A DNA stretch of 64,000 nt from Pseudomonas fluorescens NCIMB 11764. GTDB taxonomy: Bacteria > Pseudomonadota > Gammaproteobacteria > Pseudomonadales > Pseudomonadaceae. Positions 54,795 to 64,000 of this stretch are shown one piece after another (the first letter of the stretch is position 1; each line of letters starts with the position of its first letter). Position numbers and translations under genes: made by a program. The notes beneath the pieces are model-generated. The model saw only the letters and a program-made list of their open reading frames with translations. It did no database searches and was not told the origin of the DNA. The stretch spans positions 496,001-560,000 of the forward strand of contig NZ_CP010945.1 of NCBI RefSeq assembly GCF_000293885.2, read 5' to 3'.

Positions 54795-56171
54795 TCAGCA
54801 CTCGACCGCACTCACCGCCAACCCACCCCGCGATGTCTCTTTATATTTGTCATGCATATCCGCCCCGGTATCACGCATGGTGCGGATCACCCGGTCCAGC
54901 GAAATAAAGTGCTGACCATCGCCGCGCAACGCCATCTGTGCCGCGTTGATCGCTTTCACCGCGGCAATCGCATTGCGCTCGATGCACGGCACCTGCACCA
55001 GTCCGCCGACCGGATCGCAGGTCAGGCCGAGGTTATGCTCCAGGCCGATTTCCGCCGCATTGCACAACTGCTCCGGCGTGGCGCCAAGGATCTCCGCCAG
55101 CCCCGCAGCCGCCATGGCGCAAGCCGAACCGACTTCGCCCTGGCAACCGACTTCCGCACCGGAAATCGAAGCGTTCTTCTTGCACAGAATCCCTACCGCG
55201 GCGGCACTGAGGAAATAGTCGACCACGTTGGCGTCGGTCACCGCCTCGCTGAACTTCATAAAGTAGTGCAACACCGCCGGAATGATCCCCGCCGCGCCGT
55301 TGGTCGGCGCCGTGACCATGCGCCCGCCGGCGGCGTTTTCTTCGTTGACCGCCAGGGCGAACAGGTTGACCCACTCCATAGCGCTCAAGGTCGAGCCGAT
55401 CACGTTGGGCTTGTTCAACTCCTGCAGGCTACGGTGCAATTTGGCTGCACGGCGGCGCACGTTCAGGCCACCGGGCAGGATGCCTTCGTGCTTGAGGCCC
55501 TGCTCGACGCAATCCTGCATCGCCCGCCAGAGTTTCATCAGCCCGGCGCGGATTTCTTCTTCGCTGCGCCAGACCTTCTCGTTGGCCATCATCAATTCGG
55601 CAACACGCAAGTTGTGCTGCTTGCAGAGGCTGAGCAGCTCGACGGCGCTGGAGAAATCGTACGGCAACTCGGTGCGATCCAGATCCACCACACCGCTGGA
55701 TGCCTGGGCTTCATCAACGACAAATCCGCCGCCGATGGAATAGTAGGTGTCGCGGTGCAGCTCGCCGTCATCGCCTTCGACGATCAGGGTCATGGCGTTG
55801 GGGTGGAACGGCAGGTTTTCGTCGATCAGGCGCATGTCCCGGCCCCAGATGAACGGCACCGACAAACGGCCATCGAGTAGCAGCGTGTGGGTTTCGCGCA
55901 GGGTTTCAATGCGAATGCCGATTTGCGACGGATCGATCGCGTCCGGCCACTCGCCCATCAGGCCCATGATCACCGCGTTGTCGCTGCCGTGACCGATACC
56001 GGTGGCGGACAACGAGCCATAAAGCTGAACTTCGACGCGCCGCACTTGTTCCAAAAGACCCTGTTCACGCAAACCTTGCACGAACAGCGCCGCGGCGCGC
56101 ATCGGCCCCACGGTGTGCGAACTGGAAGGACCGATGCCGATTTTGAACAGGTCGAAAACGCTGATAGCCAT
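54795..56171 (-). CDS. sdaB: L-serine ammonia-lyase (iron-sulfur type)
   Basis: 458 residues from the ATG at 56171. It has the single-chain alpha/beta layout: N-terminal domain with [17 protein letters not shown], catalytic domain with the [4Fe-4S] cysteines [20 protein letters not shown] and [20 protein letters not shown] (each read in part). It deaminates serine to pyruvate and is the last step of betaine-carbon use. It is placed between gbdR and choX, and in P. aeruginosa it belongs to the GbdR regulon. Confidence 0.93.
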   Translation of the reverse strand: MAISVFDLFKIGIGPSSSHTVGPMRAAALFVQGLREQGLLEQVRRVEVQLYGSLSATGIGHGSDNAVIMGLMGEWPDAIDPSQIGIRIETLRETHTLLLDGRLSVPFIWGRDMRLIDENLPFHPNAMTLIVEGDDGELHRDTYYSIGGGFVVDEAQASSGVVDLDRTELPYDFSSAVELLSLCKQHNLRVAELMMANEKVWRSEEEIRAGLMKLWRAMQDCVEQGLKHEGILPGGLNVRRRAAKLHRSLQELNKPNVIGSTLSAMEWVNLFALAVNEENAAGGRMVTAPTNGAAGIIPAVLHYFMKFSEAVTDANVVDYFLSAAAVGILCKKNASISGAEVGCQGEVGSACAMAAAGLAEILGATPEQLCNAAEIGLEHNLGLTCDPVGGLVQVPCIERNAIAAVKAINAAQMALRGDGQHFISLDRVIRTMRDTGADMHDKYKETSRGGLAVSAVEC

Positions 56172-56417
56172 TACTGCCGAACTCCTGGATGTGCCTACTC
56201 CAGACGCAGAAGCGCCCGGTGACGGAGCTGCTACGCTCAAGCTGCAATCCGCCGAGATGGCCGCATCATCAGGCTTTTGCGGTGTCGTTCGACGTCTCAC
56301 ACCGACGCACTCATGCCCACCAACGCCGTGTGCGTTTTACGCCATGTTTTCGCCATTTTTTGGCGATGCAGAGGGGGAAAAGGGGCTGAAAAAATCTGTA
56401 AACGACGTCACCGACAC

Positions 56418-56450
56418 TGGATGCGACCATCCCTGTACTGGTTACGACGC
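56418..56450 (+). promoter_or_regulatory. Candidate GbdR operator upstream of choX
   Basis: TGGATGCGACC at 56418 and TGGTTACGACG at 56439 form a direct repeat of period 21 with TGG and CGAC both conserved. It lies about 160 bases upstream of choX in the 435-bp divergent gap between sdaB and choX. It shares the CGAC core with the pairs before gbcA and glyA. Confidence 0.5.
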
Positions 56451-56606
56451 ACCCTGTAGGCGTCAGATTTTCACTGGTACATGATCGTATCGACTCGATT
56501 GCAAGGCGCCCTGGTAGAGCTGTCTCCAAAACGCCATCCAACCGCAACCTATAAGTGCGGTGGTCCAGTCGGAACACTGCCAAAAAAAACACCAAGGAGT
56601 CCATCC

Positions 56607-57554
56607 ATGAAAGGTTCCCCGTCGTTGTTGTTGGCCGCCATGCTGAGTCTGCCGTTACTGGCTCAAGCCGCAGAACCCGCTCAGTGCAGTACCGTAAACT
56701 TCTCCGATGTCGGCTGGACAGACATTACCGCGACAACCGCCACCACCAGCGTCGTGCTCGATGCCCTGGGCTACAAGACCAAAACCACCATGATTTCCGT
56801 TCCGGTGACCTACAAGTCCCTGGCCGATGGCAAGAACATGGACATTTTCCTCGGTAACTGGATGCCGACCATGGAAAACGACATCAAGGCCTACCGCGAT
56901 GCCGGCACCGTGGATGTCGTGCGCACCAACCTCACCGGCGCCAAGTACACCCTCGCCGTGCCGCAGGCGCTGTACGACAAAGGGCTGCATGACTTCGCCG
57001 ACATCGCCAAATTCAAGAAAGAACTCGACGGCAAGATCTACGGCATCGAACCGGGTAACGACGGCAACCGTCTGATCCAGAGTATGATCGACAAGAACGC
57101 CTTCGGCTTGAAGGACGCCGGATTCAAGATGGTCGAATCCAGCGAAGCGGGCATGTTGTCGCAAGTCGACCGCGCGCAGAAACGCGACACCGCCGTCGTA
57201 TTCCTCGGCTGGGCGCCGCATCCGATGAACAAGCGTTTCAAGATTCAGTACCTGACCGGTGGTGACGACTTCTTCGGCCCTGACTTCGGTGCAGCCACCG
57301 TGGCAACCAATACCCGCAAGGGGTACGTCCAGGAGTGCAGCAACGTGGGCCAGTTGCTGAAAAACCTGGAATTCACCGTCGACATGGAAAGCTCACTGAT
57401 GGGCAACATCCTGGACGACAAAATGAAGCCTGAAGCGGCCGCCAAGGCCTGGCTGAAAAAGAACCCACAGGTCCTCGATACCTGGCTCGCTGGCGTGACC
57501 ACCATTGACGGTAAACCAGGCCTGGAGGCCGTGAAAGCCAAGCTCGCGCAGTAA
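56607..57554 (+). CDS. choX: Choline ABC transporter periplasmic binding protein
   Basis: 315 residues with a signal peptide (1-21, cleavage after AQA). The OpuAC/ChoX pattern appears in FSDVGWTDITATTATTSVVLDALGY, IFLGNWMPTMEND, GIEPGNDGNRLIQSMI, VVFLGWAPHPMNKRF and DTWLAGVTTIDGKPG (each partial). Trp residues for the choline cage are at WTD, NWMP and GWAPHP. It shares a fold and layout with CaiX and starts the choXWV operon. RBS AAGGAG at seven bases. Confidence 0.95.
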   Translation: MKGSPSLLLAAMLSLPLLAQAAEPAQCSTVNFSDVGWTDITATTATTSVVLDALGYKTKTTMISVPVTYKSLADGKNMDIFLGNWMPTMENDIKAYRDAGTVDVVRTNLTGAKYTLAVPQALYDKGLHDFADIAKFKKELDGKIYGIEPGNDGNRLIQSMIDKNAFGLKDAGFKMVESSEAGMLSQVDRAQKRDTAVVFLGWAPHPMNKRFKIQYLTGGDDFFGPDFGAATVATNTRKGYVQECSNVGQLLKNLEFTVDMESSLMGNILDDKMKPEAAAKAWLKKNPQVLDTWLAGVTTIDGKPGLEAVKAKLAQ

Positions 57555-57620
57555 TCGCTTACGCCGGGCGGGTTCGCTCGCCCGGGCTGTTTATTTCCTT
57601 GCATGCGGACGTTCACTACC

Positions 57621-58466
57621 ATGCTGATTGATCAGAAAATACCTCTAGGCCAGTACATTGCGGGCTTCGTTGAATGGTTGACGCAACACGGCGCCAACAC
57701 CTTCGACGCAATCGCCGTGTCACTGGAAACGATGATCCACGGCGTGACTTTTGCGCTGACCTGGTTCAACCCGCTGGCATTGATCGGCCTCATCGCGCTA
57801 CTGGCACATTTCATTCAACGAAAGTGGGGGCTGACCGTTTTCGTCATTGCCTCCTTTCTGCTGATCCTCAATCTGGGGTACTGGCAGGAAACCATGGAAA
57901 CCCTCGCCCAGGTGTTGTTCGCCACCCTGGTCTGCGTGGTCATCGGCGTGCCGCTGGGCATCGTCGCCGCGCACAAGCCGATGTTCTACACCGTGATGCG
58001 TCCGGTACTCGATCTGATGCAGACCGTACCGACCTTCGTTTACCTCATTCCTACCCTGACCCTCTTCGGTCTGGGTGTGGTCCCGGGTCTGATTTCAACG
58101 GTAGTGTTCGCGATTGCCGCGCCTATCCGCCTGACTTACCTGGGCATTCGCGATGTCCCTCAGGAACTGATGGACGCTGGCAAAGCCTTCGGCTGCTCGC
58201 GTCGTCAATTGCTCTCACGGATTGAATTGCCCCACGCCATGCCAAGCATCGCGGCCGGTATCACCCAGTGCATCATGCTGTCGTTGTCGATGGTGGTGAT
58301 CGCGGCACTGGTGGGCGCCGACGGCCTGGGCAAACCCGTGGTCAACGCACTGAACACTGCTGATATCGCCCTGGGCTTCGAAGCCGGCCTGGCGATCGTA
58401 TTGCTGGCGATCATGCTCGACCGTATCTGCAAACAACCCGACGCTAAAGCAGGGGGTGACGCATGA
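57621..58466 (+). CDS. choW: Choline ABC transporter permease
   Basis: 281 residues from the ATG at 57621; an ATG at 57603 lacks a ribosome site. It has about six membrane helices and the permease EAA motif region with DVPQELMDAGKAFGCSRRQLL followed by ELPHAMPSIAAGI. It forms the inner-membrane channel for choline uptake with ChoX and ChoV. Its stop overlaps the choV start. Confidence 0.94.
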   Translation: MLIDQKIPLGQYIAGFVEWLTQHGANTFDAIAVSLETMIHGVTFALTWFNPLALIGLIALLAHFIQRKWGLTVFVIASFLLILNLGYWQETMETLAQVLFATLVCVVIGVPLGIVAAHKPMFYTVMRPVLDLMQTVPTFVYLIPTLTLFGLGVVPGLISTVVFAIAAPIRLTYLGIRDVPQELMDAGKAFGCSRRQLLSRIELPHAMPSIAAGITQCIMLSLSMVVIAALVGADGLGKPVVNALNTADIALGFEAGLAIVLLAIMLDRICKQPDAKAGGDA

Positions 58467-59641
58467 GCATTATTCGCTTCGAAGACGTCGACGTAATCTT
58501 CTCCAAAGATCCGCGCGAGGCGCTCAAGCTCCTCGACCAAGGCATGACCCGCGACCAGATCCTGAAAAAGACCGGCCAGATCGTCGGTGTTGAAAAGGCC
58601 AGCCTGGATATCGATAAAGGTGAAATCTGCGTGCTGATGGGCCTGTCCGGCTCCGGCAAATCGAGCCTGCTGCGCTGCATCAACGGCCTCAACACCGTCA
58701 GCCGTGGCAAGTTGTTTGTCGAGCACGAAGGCAAGCAGATCGACATCGCGTCCTGTACTCCGGCAGAACTGAAAATGATGCGCACCAAGCGTATCGCGAT
58801 GGTGTTCCAGAAGTTCGCCCTGATGCCTTGGCTGACGGTGCGCGAGAACATCAGCTTCGGTCTGGAAATGCAGGGCCGCCCCGAGAAAGAACGGCGCAAA
58901 CTGGTGGACGAAAAGCTTGAGCTGGTGGGACTGACCCAGTGGCGCAACAAGAAGCCGGACGAGCTCTCCGGCGGCATGCAGCAGCGTGTTGGCCTGGCCC
59001 GCGCGCTGGCGATGGACGCCGACATTCTGTTGATGGACGAACCCTTCTCGGCCCTCGACCCGCTGATCCGCCAGGGCCTGCAAGACGAACTGCTGGAACT
59101 GCAACGCAAGCTCAGCAAAACCATCGTGTTCGTGAGCCACGACCTCGATGAAGCCCTGAAGCTCGGCAGCCGCATCGCGATCATGAAAGACGGTCGGATC
59201 ATTCAGTACAGCAAGCCAGAAGAAATCGTGTTGAACCCGGCGGACGATTACGTGCGGACCTTTGTCGCGCACACCAACCCGCTGAACGTGTTGTGCGGTC
59301 GCAGCCTGATGCGCACCCTCGACAACTGCAAACGCATCAACGGTTCGGTCTGCCTCGATCCGGGCGGCGATTCGTGGCTGGACCTGGCCGAAGGCAACAC
59401 CATCAAGGGCGCACGCCAGAATGGTTCAGCGCTGGATCTGCAGAACTGGGTGCCGGGTCAGGCGGTAGAAGGGCTGGGTCGTCGACCTACCCTGGTGGAT
59501 TCGAACATCGGCATGCGCGATGCGCTGCAGATTCGTTATCAGACCGGCAACAAGCTGGTACTGCACGACAACAACAAGGTGGTCGGGATTCTCGGCGACA
59601 GCGAGCTGTATCACGCGCTGCTCGGCAAGAACCTGGGCTAA
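58463..59641 (+). CDS. choV: Choline ABC transporter ATPase
   Basis: 392 residues. Walker A is GLSGSGKSSL at 60-69, the signature LSGGMQQRVGLARALAM is near 170, and Walker B is ILLMDEPFSALDP. The C-terminal region (about 275-392) resembles the regulatory extension of ProV/OpuAA-type ATPases. It energises choline import. The gene overlaps choW by four bases and ends the operon, followed by a strong terminator. Confidence 0.95.
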   Translation: MSIIRFEDVDVIFSKDPREALKLLDQGMTRDQILKKTGQIVGVEKASLDIDKGEICVLMGLSGSGKSSLLRCINGLNTVSRGKLFVEHEGKQIDIASCTPAELKMMRTKRIAMVFQKFALMPWLTVRENISFGLEMQGRPEKERRKLVDEKLELVGLTQWRNKKPDELSGGMQQRVGLARALAMDADILLMDEPFSALDPLIRQGLQDELLELQRKLSKTIVFVSHDLDEALKLGSRIAIMKDGRIIQYSKPEEIVLNPADDYVRTFVAHTNPLNVLCGRSLMRTLDNCKRINGSVCLDPGGDSWLDLAEGNTIKGARQNGSALDLQNWVPGQAVEGLGRRPTLVDSNIGMRDALQIRYQTGNKLVLHDNNKVVGILGDSELYHALLGKNLG

Positions 59642-59657
59642 GGCAGCAGACACAAAA

Positions 59658-59686
59658 ACGCCGCGAGAGGATCGCGGCGTTTTTGT
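59658..59686 (+). terminator. Rho-independent terminator of choXWV
   Basis: AACGCCGCGA-GAGGA-TCGCGGCGTT followed by TTTGTT, 16 bases after the choV stop. Confidence 0.93.
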
Positions 59687-59719
59687 TAGTGCAGATATTT
59701 GGCTTGGAATGCTGATAAC

Positions 59720-59852
59720 TGTGGCGAGGGAGCTTGCTCCCGCTGGGTTGCGTAGCAACCCCAAAACCATACACCACGGTCATTCAGAAAGACCGCGTTA
59801 TCGTTAAATGCGACTGCTACGCAGTCGAGCGGGAGCAAGCTCCCTCGCCACA
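59720..59852. repeat. REPIN (family A) between choV and betT
   Basis: TGTGGCGAGGGAGCTTGCTC and the inverted GAGCAAGCTCCCTCGCCACA, with GTTGCGTAGCAACCCC in the middle. It occupies the convergent gap. Confidence 0.9.
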
Positions 59853-59895
59853 ATGGATCTGCGGTGCAGCAACTTGCACCGCATGACCTCAAGTT

Positions 59896-61902
59896 TCAGC
59901 TATAGACCCGGCCAAGGAGCTGCCGATGGCTTTCGAACTGATCGAGCACGTCACGGGTGATCTGATCCTGAGTGAAGCCCATCAAGTCGTAATCCTGGCT
60001 GCCGTTGTGCAGGTACACCTCGGCGCGGTAGTAACGTGCGCGCGGTTCATCGGCACTTTCGGCCGACACCGTGTCGCTCGCCGCCGCCAGATAGCCGTCC
60101 AGGCTCACTTCGTAGACAAAAGGGTTGCCCTCTTCCATCTCGATCCGCAGGCCCATGCAGCGCTTGGCCTTGCCCAGCAACGTTTGCACGTCCAGACCTT
60201 TGCCACGCAGCTGAACCACGGCCTCTTCCAGCGCCGGGCTGACTTGCTTGTCCATGAAGCGCTGAACGATCGACTGGTTCGGTTGCAGGTCCAGCTGGGT
60301 CAGACGCTCGCTGAAACCACGACGACCGCGTGCAGCCAGTTCCGCTTGCTCCTGTTCGATCTGCACGTCCTGGCGCATGGCCTTGTGCAAGCCGAACATG
60401 AAAAACACCAGCACCACCGAGAACGGCAGGCCGGCCAGCACCACCATGGTTTGCATGGCTTCGAAGTTACCGGCGAACAGCAGGCCGATGGTCACCAGGG
60501 TGATCACCACGGACCAGAAGATCCGCAGCCAGTGCGGTGCATCTTCGTCGACATTGCCGCCCTTGCACGAAAGGTTGGCCATCATCACCGCACCGGAATC
60601 CGCCGGGGTCAGGAACAGCACGAAACCCACGAAGATCGACACGCCGATCACCACTTTCGACGCCGGGTAATGCTCCAGCAACTGGTAGATCGCCATGGAC
60701 GGCTGTTCCAGCGCCGTCTTCCCGAGCTCCACCGCCCCATGGTTCATCACCAGGTCCAGGGCCGAGTTACCGAAGATCGACAGCCACGCCAGGGTGAACC
60801 CCAGCGGAATAAGCAGCACGCCGGCCACCAGTTCACGCACCGTGCGACCACGGGAAATACGCGCGATGAACATGCCTACGAATGGCGCCCAGGAAATCCA
60901 CCAGGCCCAGTAGAACAGGGTCCACAAGCCCAACCAGCGGTCGGACTTCTCACTGTTGCCTTCGTAAACGTAGAGGTCGAAGGTCTTCAGTACCACGCCG
61001 TTCAGGTAGTCACCGATGTTCTGCACAAAGCCGTTGAGCAGGTGCAAAGTCGGGCCGAACAGCAGCACGAAAATCAGCAGCCCGCTGAACAACACGATGT
61101 TCAGGTTGGACAGACGGCGAATGCCGTTTTCCACGCCGGACACGGCAGCGATGGTCGCCACGGTGCTCATCACGATGATCACGATCAGCAGGTTGGTGTT
61201 GCTGTGTTCCATGCCGAACAGGTTTTCAAGGCCCGACGACACTTGCAGCGAACCGATCCCCAGGTTCGTCACCAGCCCCAGCAGGGTCACGAACATGCCG
61301 AAGCCGTCCACCGCGTGACCGGCCGCGCCTTTGACCCAACGTTCGCCCACCAGCGGATACAGCGCCGAACGCAACGCCAGCGGCTGATTATGACGGTAGG
61401 CAAAGTAAGCAACGGCCAGGCCGACCAGTGCGTAGATCGCCCAACCGTGCAGGCCCCAGTGCAGGAAAGTCAGCTGCACCGCCTGACGTGCGGCCATGTT
61501 GCTGGCCGAAACGCCTTCCGGCGGGTTGAAGTAGTGGTCCAGCGGCTCGGAAGCACCGAAGTAAAGCAGCGAGATGCCGATACCCGAGGAGAACAGCATC
61601 CCCGCCCAGGCGCCATAGCTGAAGTCCGGGGTGTCGTCCTTGCTGCCCAGCTTGAGTTTTCCGTAGGACGAAAACGCCAGGCCGACCACGAAAACCAGGT
61701 ACGCGGCGATCACCACCATGTAGTACCAGCCGAAGCTGCGGGACAACCAGGCCTGAGCCACTCCGAGCATTCTGCCGGCCTCTTGCGGGGCGATGATCAG
61801 AATGGCGGTCAACAGCAGGATCAGCGCGGTAGAGGTGTAGAACACCCAACCGTTGACCGTCACCTTCTCGGGCGGGGTCTTTATAAGAGAGGCAGAACTC
61901 AT
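59896..61902 (-). CDS. betT: Choline/betaine BCCT-family transporter
   Basis: 668 residues from the ATG at 61902. It has twelve membrane helices of the BCCT fold, with the signature FYWAWWISWAPFVGMFIARISRGRT (key part WAWWISWAPFVGMF) and GLHGWAIYALVGL. The C-terminal cytosolic domain (about 520-668), longer than in small BCCT proteins, is typical of BetT and senses osmolarity. It imports choline using the sodium or proton gradient. The gene is divergent from betI. Confidence 0.93.
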   Translation of the reverse strand: MSSASLIKTPPEKVTVNGWVFYTSTALILLLTAILIIAPQEAGRMLGVAQAWLSRSFGWYYMVVIAAYLVFVVGLAFSSYGKLKLGSKDDTPDFSYGAWAGMLFSSGIGISLLYFGASEPLDHYFNPPEGVSASNMAARQAVQLTFLHWGLHGWAIYALVGLAVAYFAYRHNQPLALRSALYPLVGERWVKGAAGHAVDGFGMFVTLLGLVTNLGIGSLQVSSGLENLFGMEHSNTNLLIVIIVMSTVATIAAVSGVENGIRRLSNLNIVLFSGLLIFVLLFGPTLHLLNGFVQNIGDYLNGVVLKTFDLYVYEGNSEKSDRWLGLWTLFYWAWWISWAPFVGMFIARISRGRTVRELVAGVLLIPLGFTLAWLSIFGNSALDLVMNHGAVELGKTALEQPSMAIYQLLEHYPASKVVIGVSIFVGFVLFLTPADSGAVMMANLSCKGGNVDEDAPHWLRIFWSVVITLVTIGLLFAGNFEAMQTMVVLAGLPFSVVLVFFMFGLHKAMRQDVQIEQEQAELAARGRRGFSERLTQLDLQPNQSIVQRFMDKQVSPALEEAVVQLRGKGLDVQTLLGKAKRCMGLRIEMEEGNPFVYEVSLDGYLAAASDTVSAESADEPRARYYRAEVYLHNGSQDYDLMGFTQDQITRDVLDQFESHRQLLGRVYS

Positions 61903-62133
61903 GGCACAGAGGCTCCGGCAGTGCGAGAGAAGAACACAAGGCAACGCGATACCCGACCAATCGATGAGTTGGCAGCCGACCGGCGGGTGATATAAAGACA
62001 CCCCGAAAAAAGCCCGAAGCCTGTAGACGCGGTTGCGTATAGGTTTCGAGCCGTTTTGGATGTCGGTTTATCGCCATTTACACGTAGGAAAAATCTGTAA
62101 GCAGCGACGATTTGTCGCAGATCTTATTCTTTG

Positions 62134-62153
62134 TTGATTGAACGTTCAATCAA
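62134..62153. promoter_or_regulatory. BetI operator: perfect 20-bp palindrome
   Basis: TTGATTGAACGTTCAATCAA is a perfect inverted repeat lying in the 321-bp gap between divergent betT and betI. It has the size and AACGTT-centred symmetry of TetR-family operators, and BetI repression relieved by choline is established for bet genes. It lies 70 bases upstream of betI. Confidence 0.85.
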
Positions 62154-62223
62154 AACAAAATAGACTGGCCCTCAACCCGATAGACGTTTTGCGTCTGCCG
62201 GAAGGCCTAAGGAGATGTGCAAG

Positions 62224-62817
62224 ATGCCCAAGGTCGGTATGCAACCCATCCGCCGCCAGCAATTGATCGAAGCCACATTGCAGGCCGTCGATCAGGTCGG
62301 GATGGGGGACGCCAGCATTGCGCTGATCGCCCGTTTGGCCGGTGTCTCGAATGGCATCATCAGTCATTACTTTCAGGACAAGAACGGCCTGATAGCTGCC
62401 ACGGCGCAGTACCTGATGAGTGTCCTCAGCGAGAACGTCACCGCGCGCCGTCAGGCGCTGGAAGATGACAGCCCGCGGGCGCATCTGCAGGTGATCATCG
62501 AAGGCAACTTCGACGCCAGCCAGGTCAATGGCCCGGCAATGAAAACCTGGCTGGCCTTCTGGGCCACCAGCATGCACCACCCGTCTTTGCACAGGTTGCA
62601 GCGGATCAACGATCACCGTCTGTATTCCAACCTGTGCTGCCAGTTCCGTCGCGTATTGCCGCTCGATGATGCGCGCAGTGCAGCCCGGGGCCTGGCGGCG
62701 TTGATTGACGGTTTGTGGTTGCGGGGGGCGCTGTCGGGAGATGCTTTCGACACGGAACAGGCGCACCGGATCGCTTACGAATACATGGATTTCCAATTGG
62801 CCAAGCAGGTGAGTTAG
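62224..62817 (+). CDS. betI: Choline-responsive repressor BetI
   Basis: 197 residues from the ATG at 62224; the ATG at 62215 is directly on top of the AAGGAG ribosome site, which argues against it. The N-terminal TetR HTH is [25 protein letters not shown] (key [15 protein letters not shown]), followed by the helical BetI-type C-terminal domain ([18 protein letters not shown]). It represses betIBA and betT and is released by choline. Confidence 0.95.
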   Translation: MPKVGMQPIRRQQLIEATLQAVDQVGMGDASIALIARLAGVSNGIISHYFQDKNGLIAATAQYLMSVLSENVTARRQALEDDSPRAHLQVIIEGNFDASQVNGPAMKTWLAFWATSMHHPSLHRLQRINDHRLYSNLCCQFRRVLPLDDARSAARGLAALIDGLWLRGALSGDAFDTEQAHRIAYEYMDFQLAKQVS

Positions 62818-62925
62818 AGCACACATAACGCTCAGCCCCTGAACTGCTGCCGATCGGTGTTGCCACACTTGTATGGCTTCACCGCGGTGGCCTACGCCAA
62901 CCACTTATGCACTTGCGAGGACACT

Positions 62926-64000
62926 ATGGCCCGTTTCGAACTGCAAAAACTCTACATCGATGGCGGTTACTCCGACGCCAGCAGCGACGCCACTTTCGAA
63001 GCCATCAACCCGGCTAACGGTGAAGTCCTCGCAAACGTACAGCGTGCGACCAAGGAAGACGTCGAGCGCGCTGTCGTCAGCGCCGAAAAGGGCCAGAAAA
63101 TCTGGGCCGCGATGACCGCCATGGAGCGTTCGCGCATCCTGCGCCGTGCCGTGGACATCCTGCGCGAGCGCAACGATGAACTGGCCGCCCTGGAAACCCT
63201 GGACACCGGCAAGTCGTTCTCCGAAACCAAGTATGTCGACATCGTCACCGGTGCTGACGTGCTGGAGTACTACGCGGGCCTGGTTCCGGCCATCGAAGGC
63301 GAGCAGATTCCGCTGCGTACCACCTCGTTCGTCTACACCCGTCGCGAGCCGCTGGGCGTTGTCGCCGGTATCGGTGCGTGGAACTACCCGATCCAGATCG
63401 CCCTGTGGAAATCCGCACCAGCCCTGGCAGCGGGTAACGCGATGATCTTCAAGCCAAGCGAAGTCACGTCCCTGACCACGCTGAAACTGGCCGAGATCTA
63501 CACCGAAGCGGGCGTTCCAGCGGGTGTGTTCAACGTCCTGACCGGCAGCGGCCGTGAAGTCGGCACCTGGCTGACCGAGCACCCACGCATCGAGAAAGTC
63601 TCCTTCACCGGCGGCACCGACACCGGCAAGAAGGTGATGGCCAGTGCTTCCAGTTCCTCGCTGAAAGACGTGACCATGGAACTGGGCGGCAAGTCCCCGC
63701 TGATCATTTTCGATGACGCCGACCTCGATCGCGCTGCCGACACCGCGATGATGGCCAACTTCTACAGCTCCGGTCAGGTCTGCACCAACGGTACCCGAGT
63801 GTTCGTACCGAGCCATCTGAAAGTGGCATTCGAAGCCAAGATCGCTGAGCGCGTTGCCCGTATCCGTATCGGCAACCCGGAAGACGAAAACACCAACTTC
63901 GGCCCGCTGGTCAGCTTTGCCCACATGGAAAGCGTGCTGGGTTACATCGCCAAAGGTAAGGAAGAAGGCGCTCGCGTGCTGTGCGGCGGTAGCCGTCTGA
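62926..64000 (+). CDS. betB: Betaine aldehyde dehydrogenase (3' end outside window)
   Basis: 358 codons are visible of an expected ~490. The ATG has GAGGA six bases upstream. It has ALDH signatures: [20 protein letters not shown] (catalytic-Asn region), [30 protein letters not shown] with the general-base Glu, and [13 protein letters not shown] with the catalytic Cys. It oxidises betaine aldehyde to glycine betaine with NAD(P). It lies 108 bases after betI; betA is expected just past the right edge. Confidence 0.95.
   Translation, partial: MARFELQKLYIDGGYSDASSDATFEAINPANGEVLANVQRATKEDVERAVVSAEKGQKIWAAMTAMERSRILRRAVDILRERNDELAALETLDTGKSFSETKYVDIVTGADVLEYYAGLVPAIEGEQIPLRTTSFVYTRREPLGVVAGIGAWNYPIQIALWKSAPALAAGNAMIFKPSEVTSLTTLKLAEIYTEAGVPAGVFNVLTGSGREVGTWLTEHPRIEKVSFTGGTDTGKKVMASASSSSLKDVTMELGGKSPLIIFDDADLDRAADTAMMANFYSSGQVCTNGTRVFVPSHLKVAFEAKIAERVARIRIGNPEDENTNFGPLVSFAHMESVLGYIAKGKEEGARVLCGGSRL

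Noticed and set aside
59926..61995. A long plus-strand frame antisense to betT
   Set aside because: The product is full of His/Gln/Arg with no hydrophobic core, while the minus strand encodes a clear BCCT transporter.

Overview
The window looks like the chromosome of a fluorescent Pseudomonas (P. fluorescens group). Coding density is high and GC-rich. The gene content and order from about 20.8 kb to the right edge follow the glycine betaine, carnitine and choline catabolic region known from P. aeruginosa (gbcAB, dgcAB, soxBDAG, cdhCAB, gbdR, choXWV, betTIB). About twenty copies of several short inverted repeat families of the REP/REPIN type typical of this group sit between genes. No tRNA, rRNA, insertion sequence, prophage or CRISPR array is visible.

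Left part, 1-8.7 kb. The 3' part of a CBS/DUF294 signalling nucleotidyltransferase overlaps a DEDDh exonuclease. A complete iron-regulation cassette follows: FecI-like ECF sigma factor, FecR-like anti-sigma factor, TonB-dependent siderophore receptor with STN domain, PepSY membrane protein and a 61-residue membrane protein. A glutathione S-transferase gene closes this part.

8.7-20.8 kb. Two tandem, diverged RHS proteins of the insecticidal Tc-toxin C-component type (TccC-like) each end in a swapped-in, AT-rich C-terminal domain with the hallmarks of an aspzincin (M35-like) zinc endopeptidase. A broken copy of the 3' end of the glutathione S-transferase gene between them records the tandem duplication. 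Next come creD-creC-creB, a retropepsin-like periplasmic protein, an acyltransferase and a DUF2780 protein.

20.8-46.3 kb is the C1/betaine demethylation region. One leftward operon glyA-soxBDAG-purU-fdhA converts sarcosine to glycine and serine and disposes of formaldehyde and formate units. TraX-like, threonine aldolase and SDR genes follow, then the divergent gbcB/gbcA pair (glycine betaine to dimethylglycine). Downstream of gbcA lies a 0.7-kb non-coding array of repeats with a period near 182 bp, each carrying a perfect DnaA box. Then come a GNAT gene and the leftward operon dipeptidase homologue-DUF5943-dgcA-dgcB-etfA-etfB (dimethylglycine to sarcosine with electron transfer).

46.3-64 kb holds carnitine and choline entry. 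cdhR is divergent from caiX-cdhC-cdhA-cdhB plus a gamma-butyrobetaine dioxygenase gene, followed by a small conserved gene, the master activator gbdR, sdaB (serine to pyruvate), the choline ABC transporter choXWV, the BCCT transporter betT, and betI-betB, which runs off the right edge. Together the genes encode a route from gamma-butyrobetaine, carnitine or choline through glycine betaine, dimethylglycine, sarcosine, glycine and serine to pyruvate. Candidate operators with direct repeats about 21 bp apart (AraC-type) and a perfect BetI palindrome are visible in the control regions.
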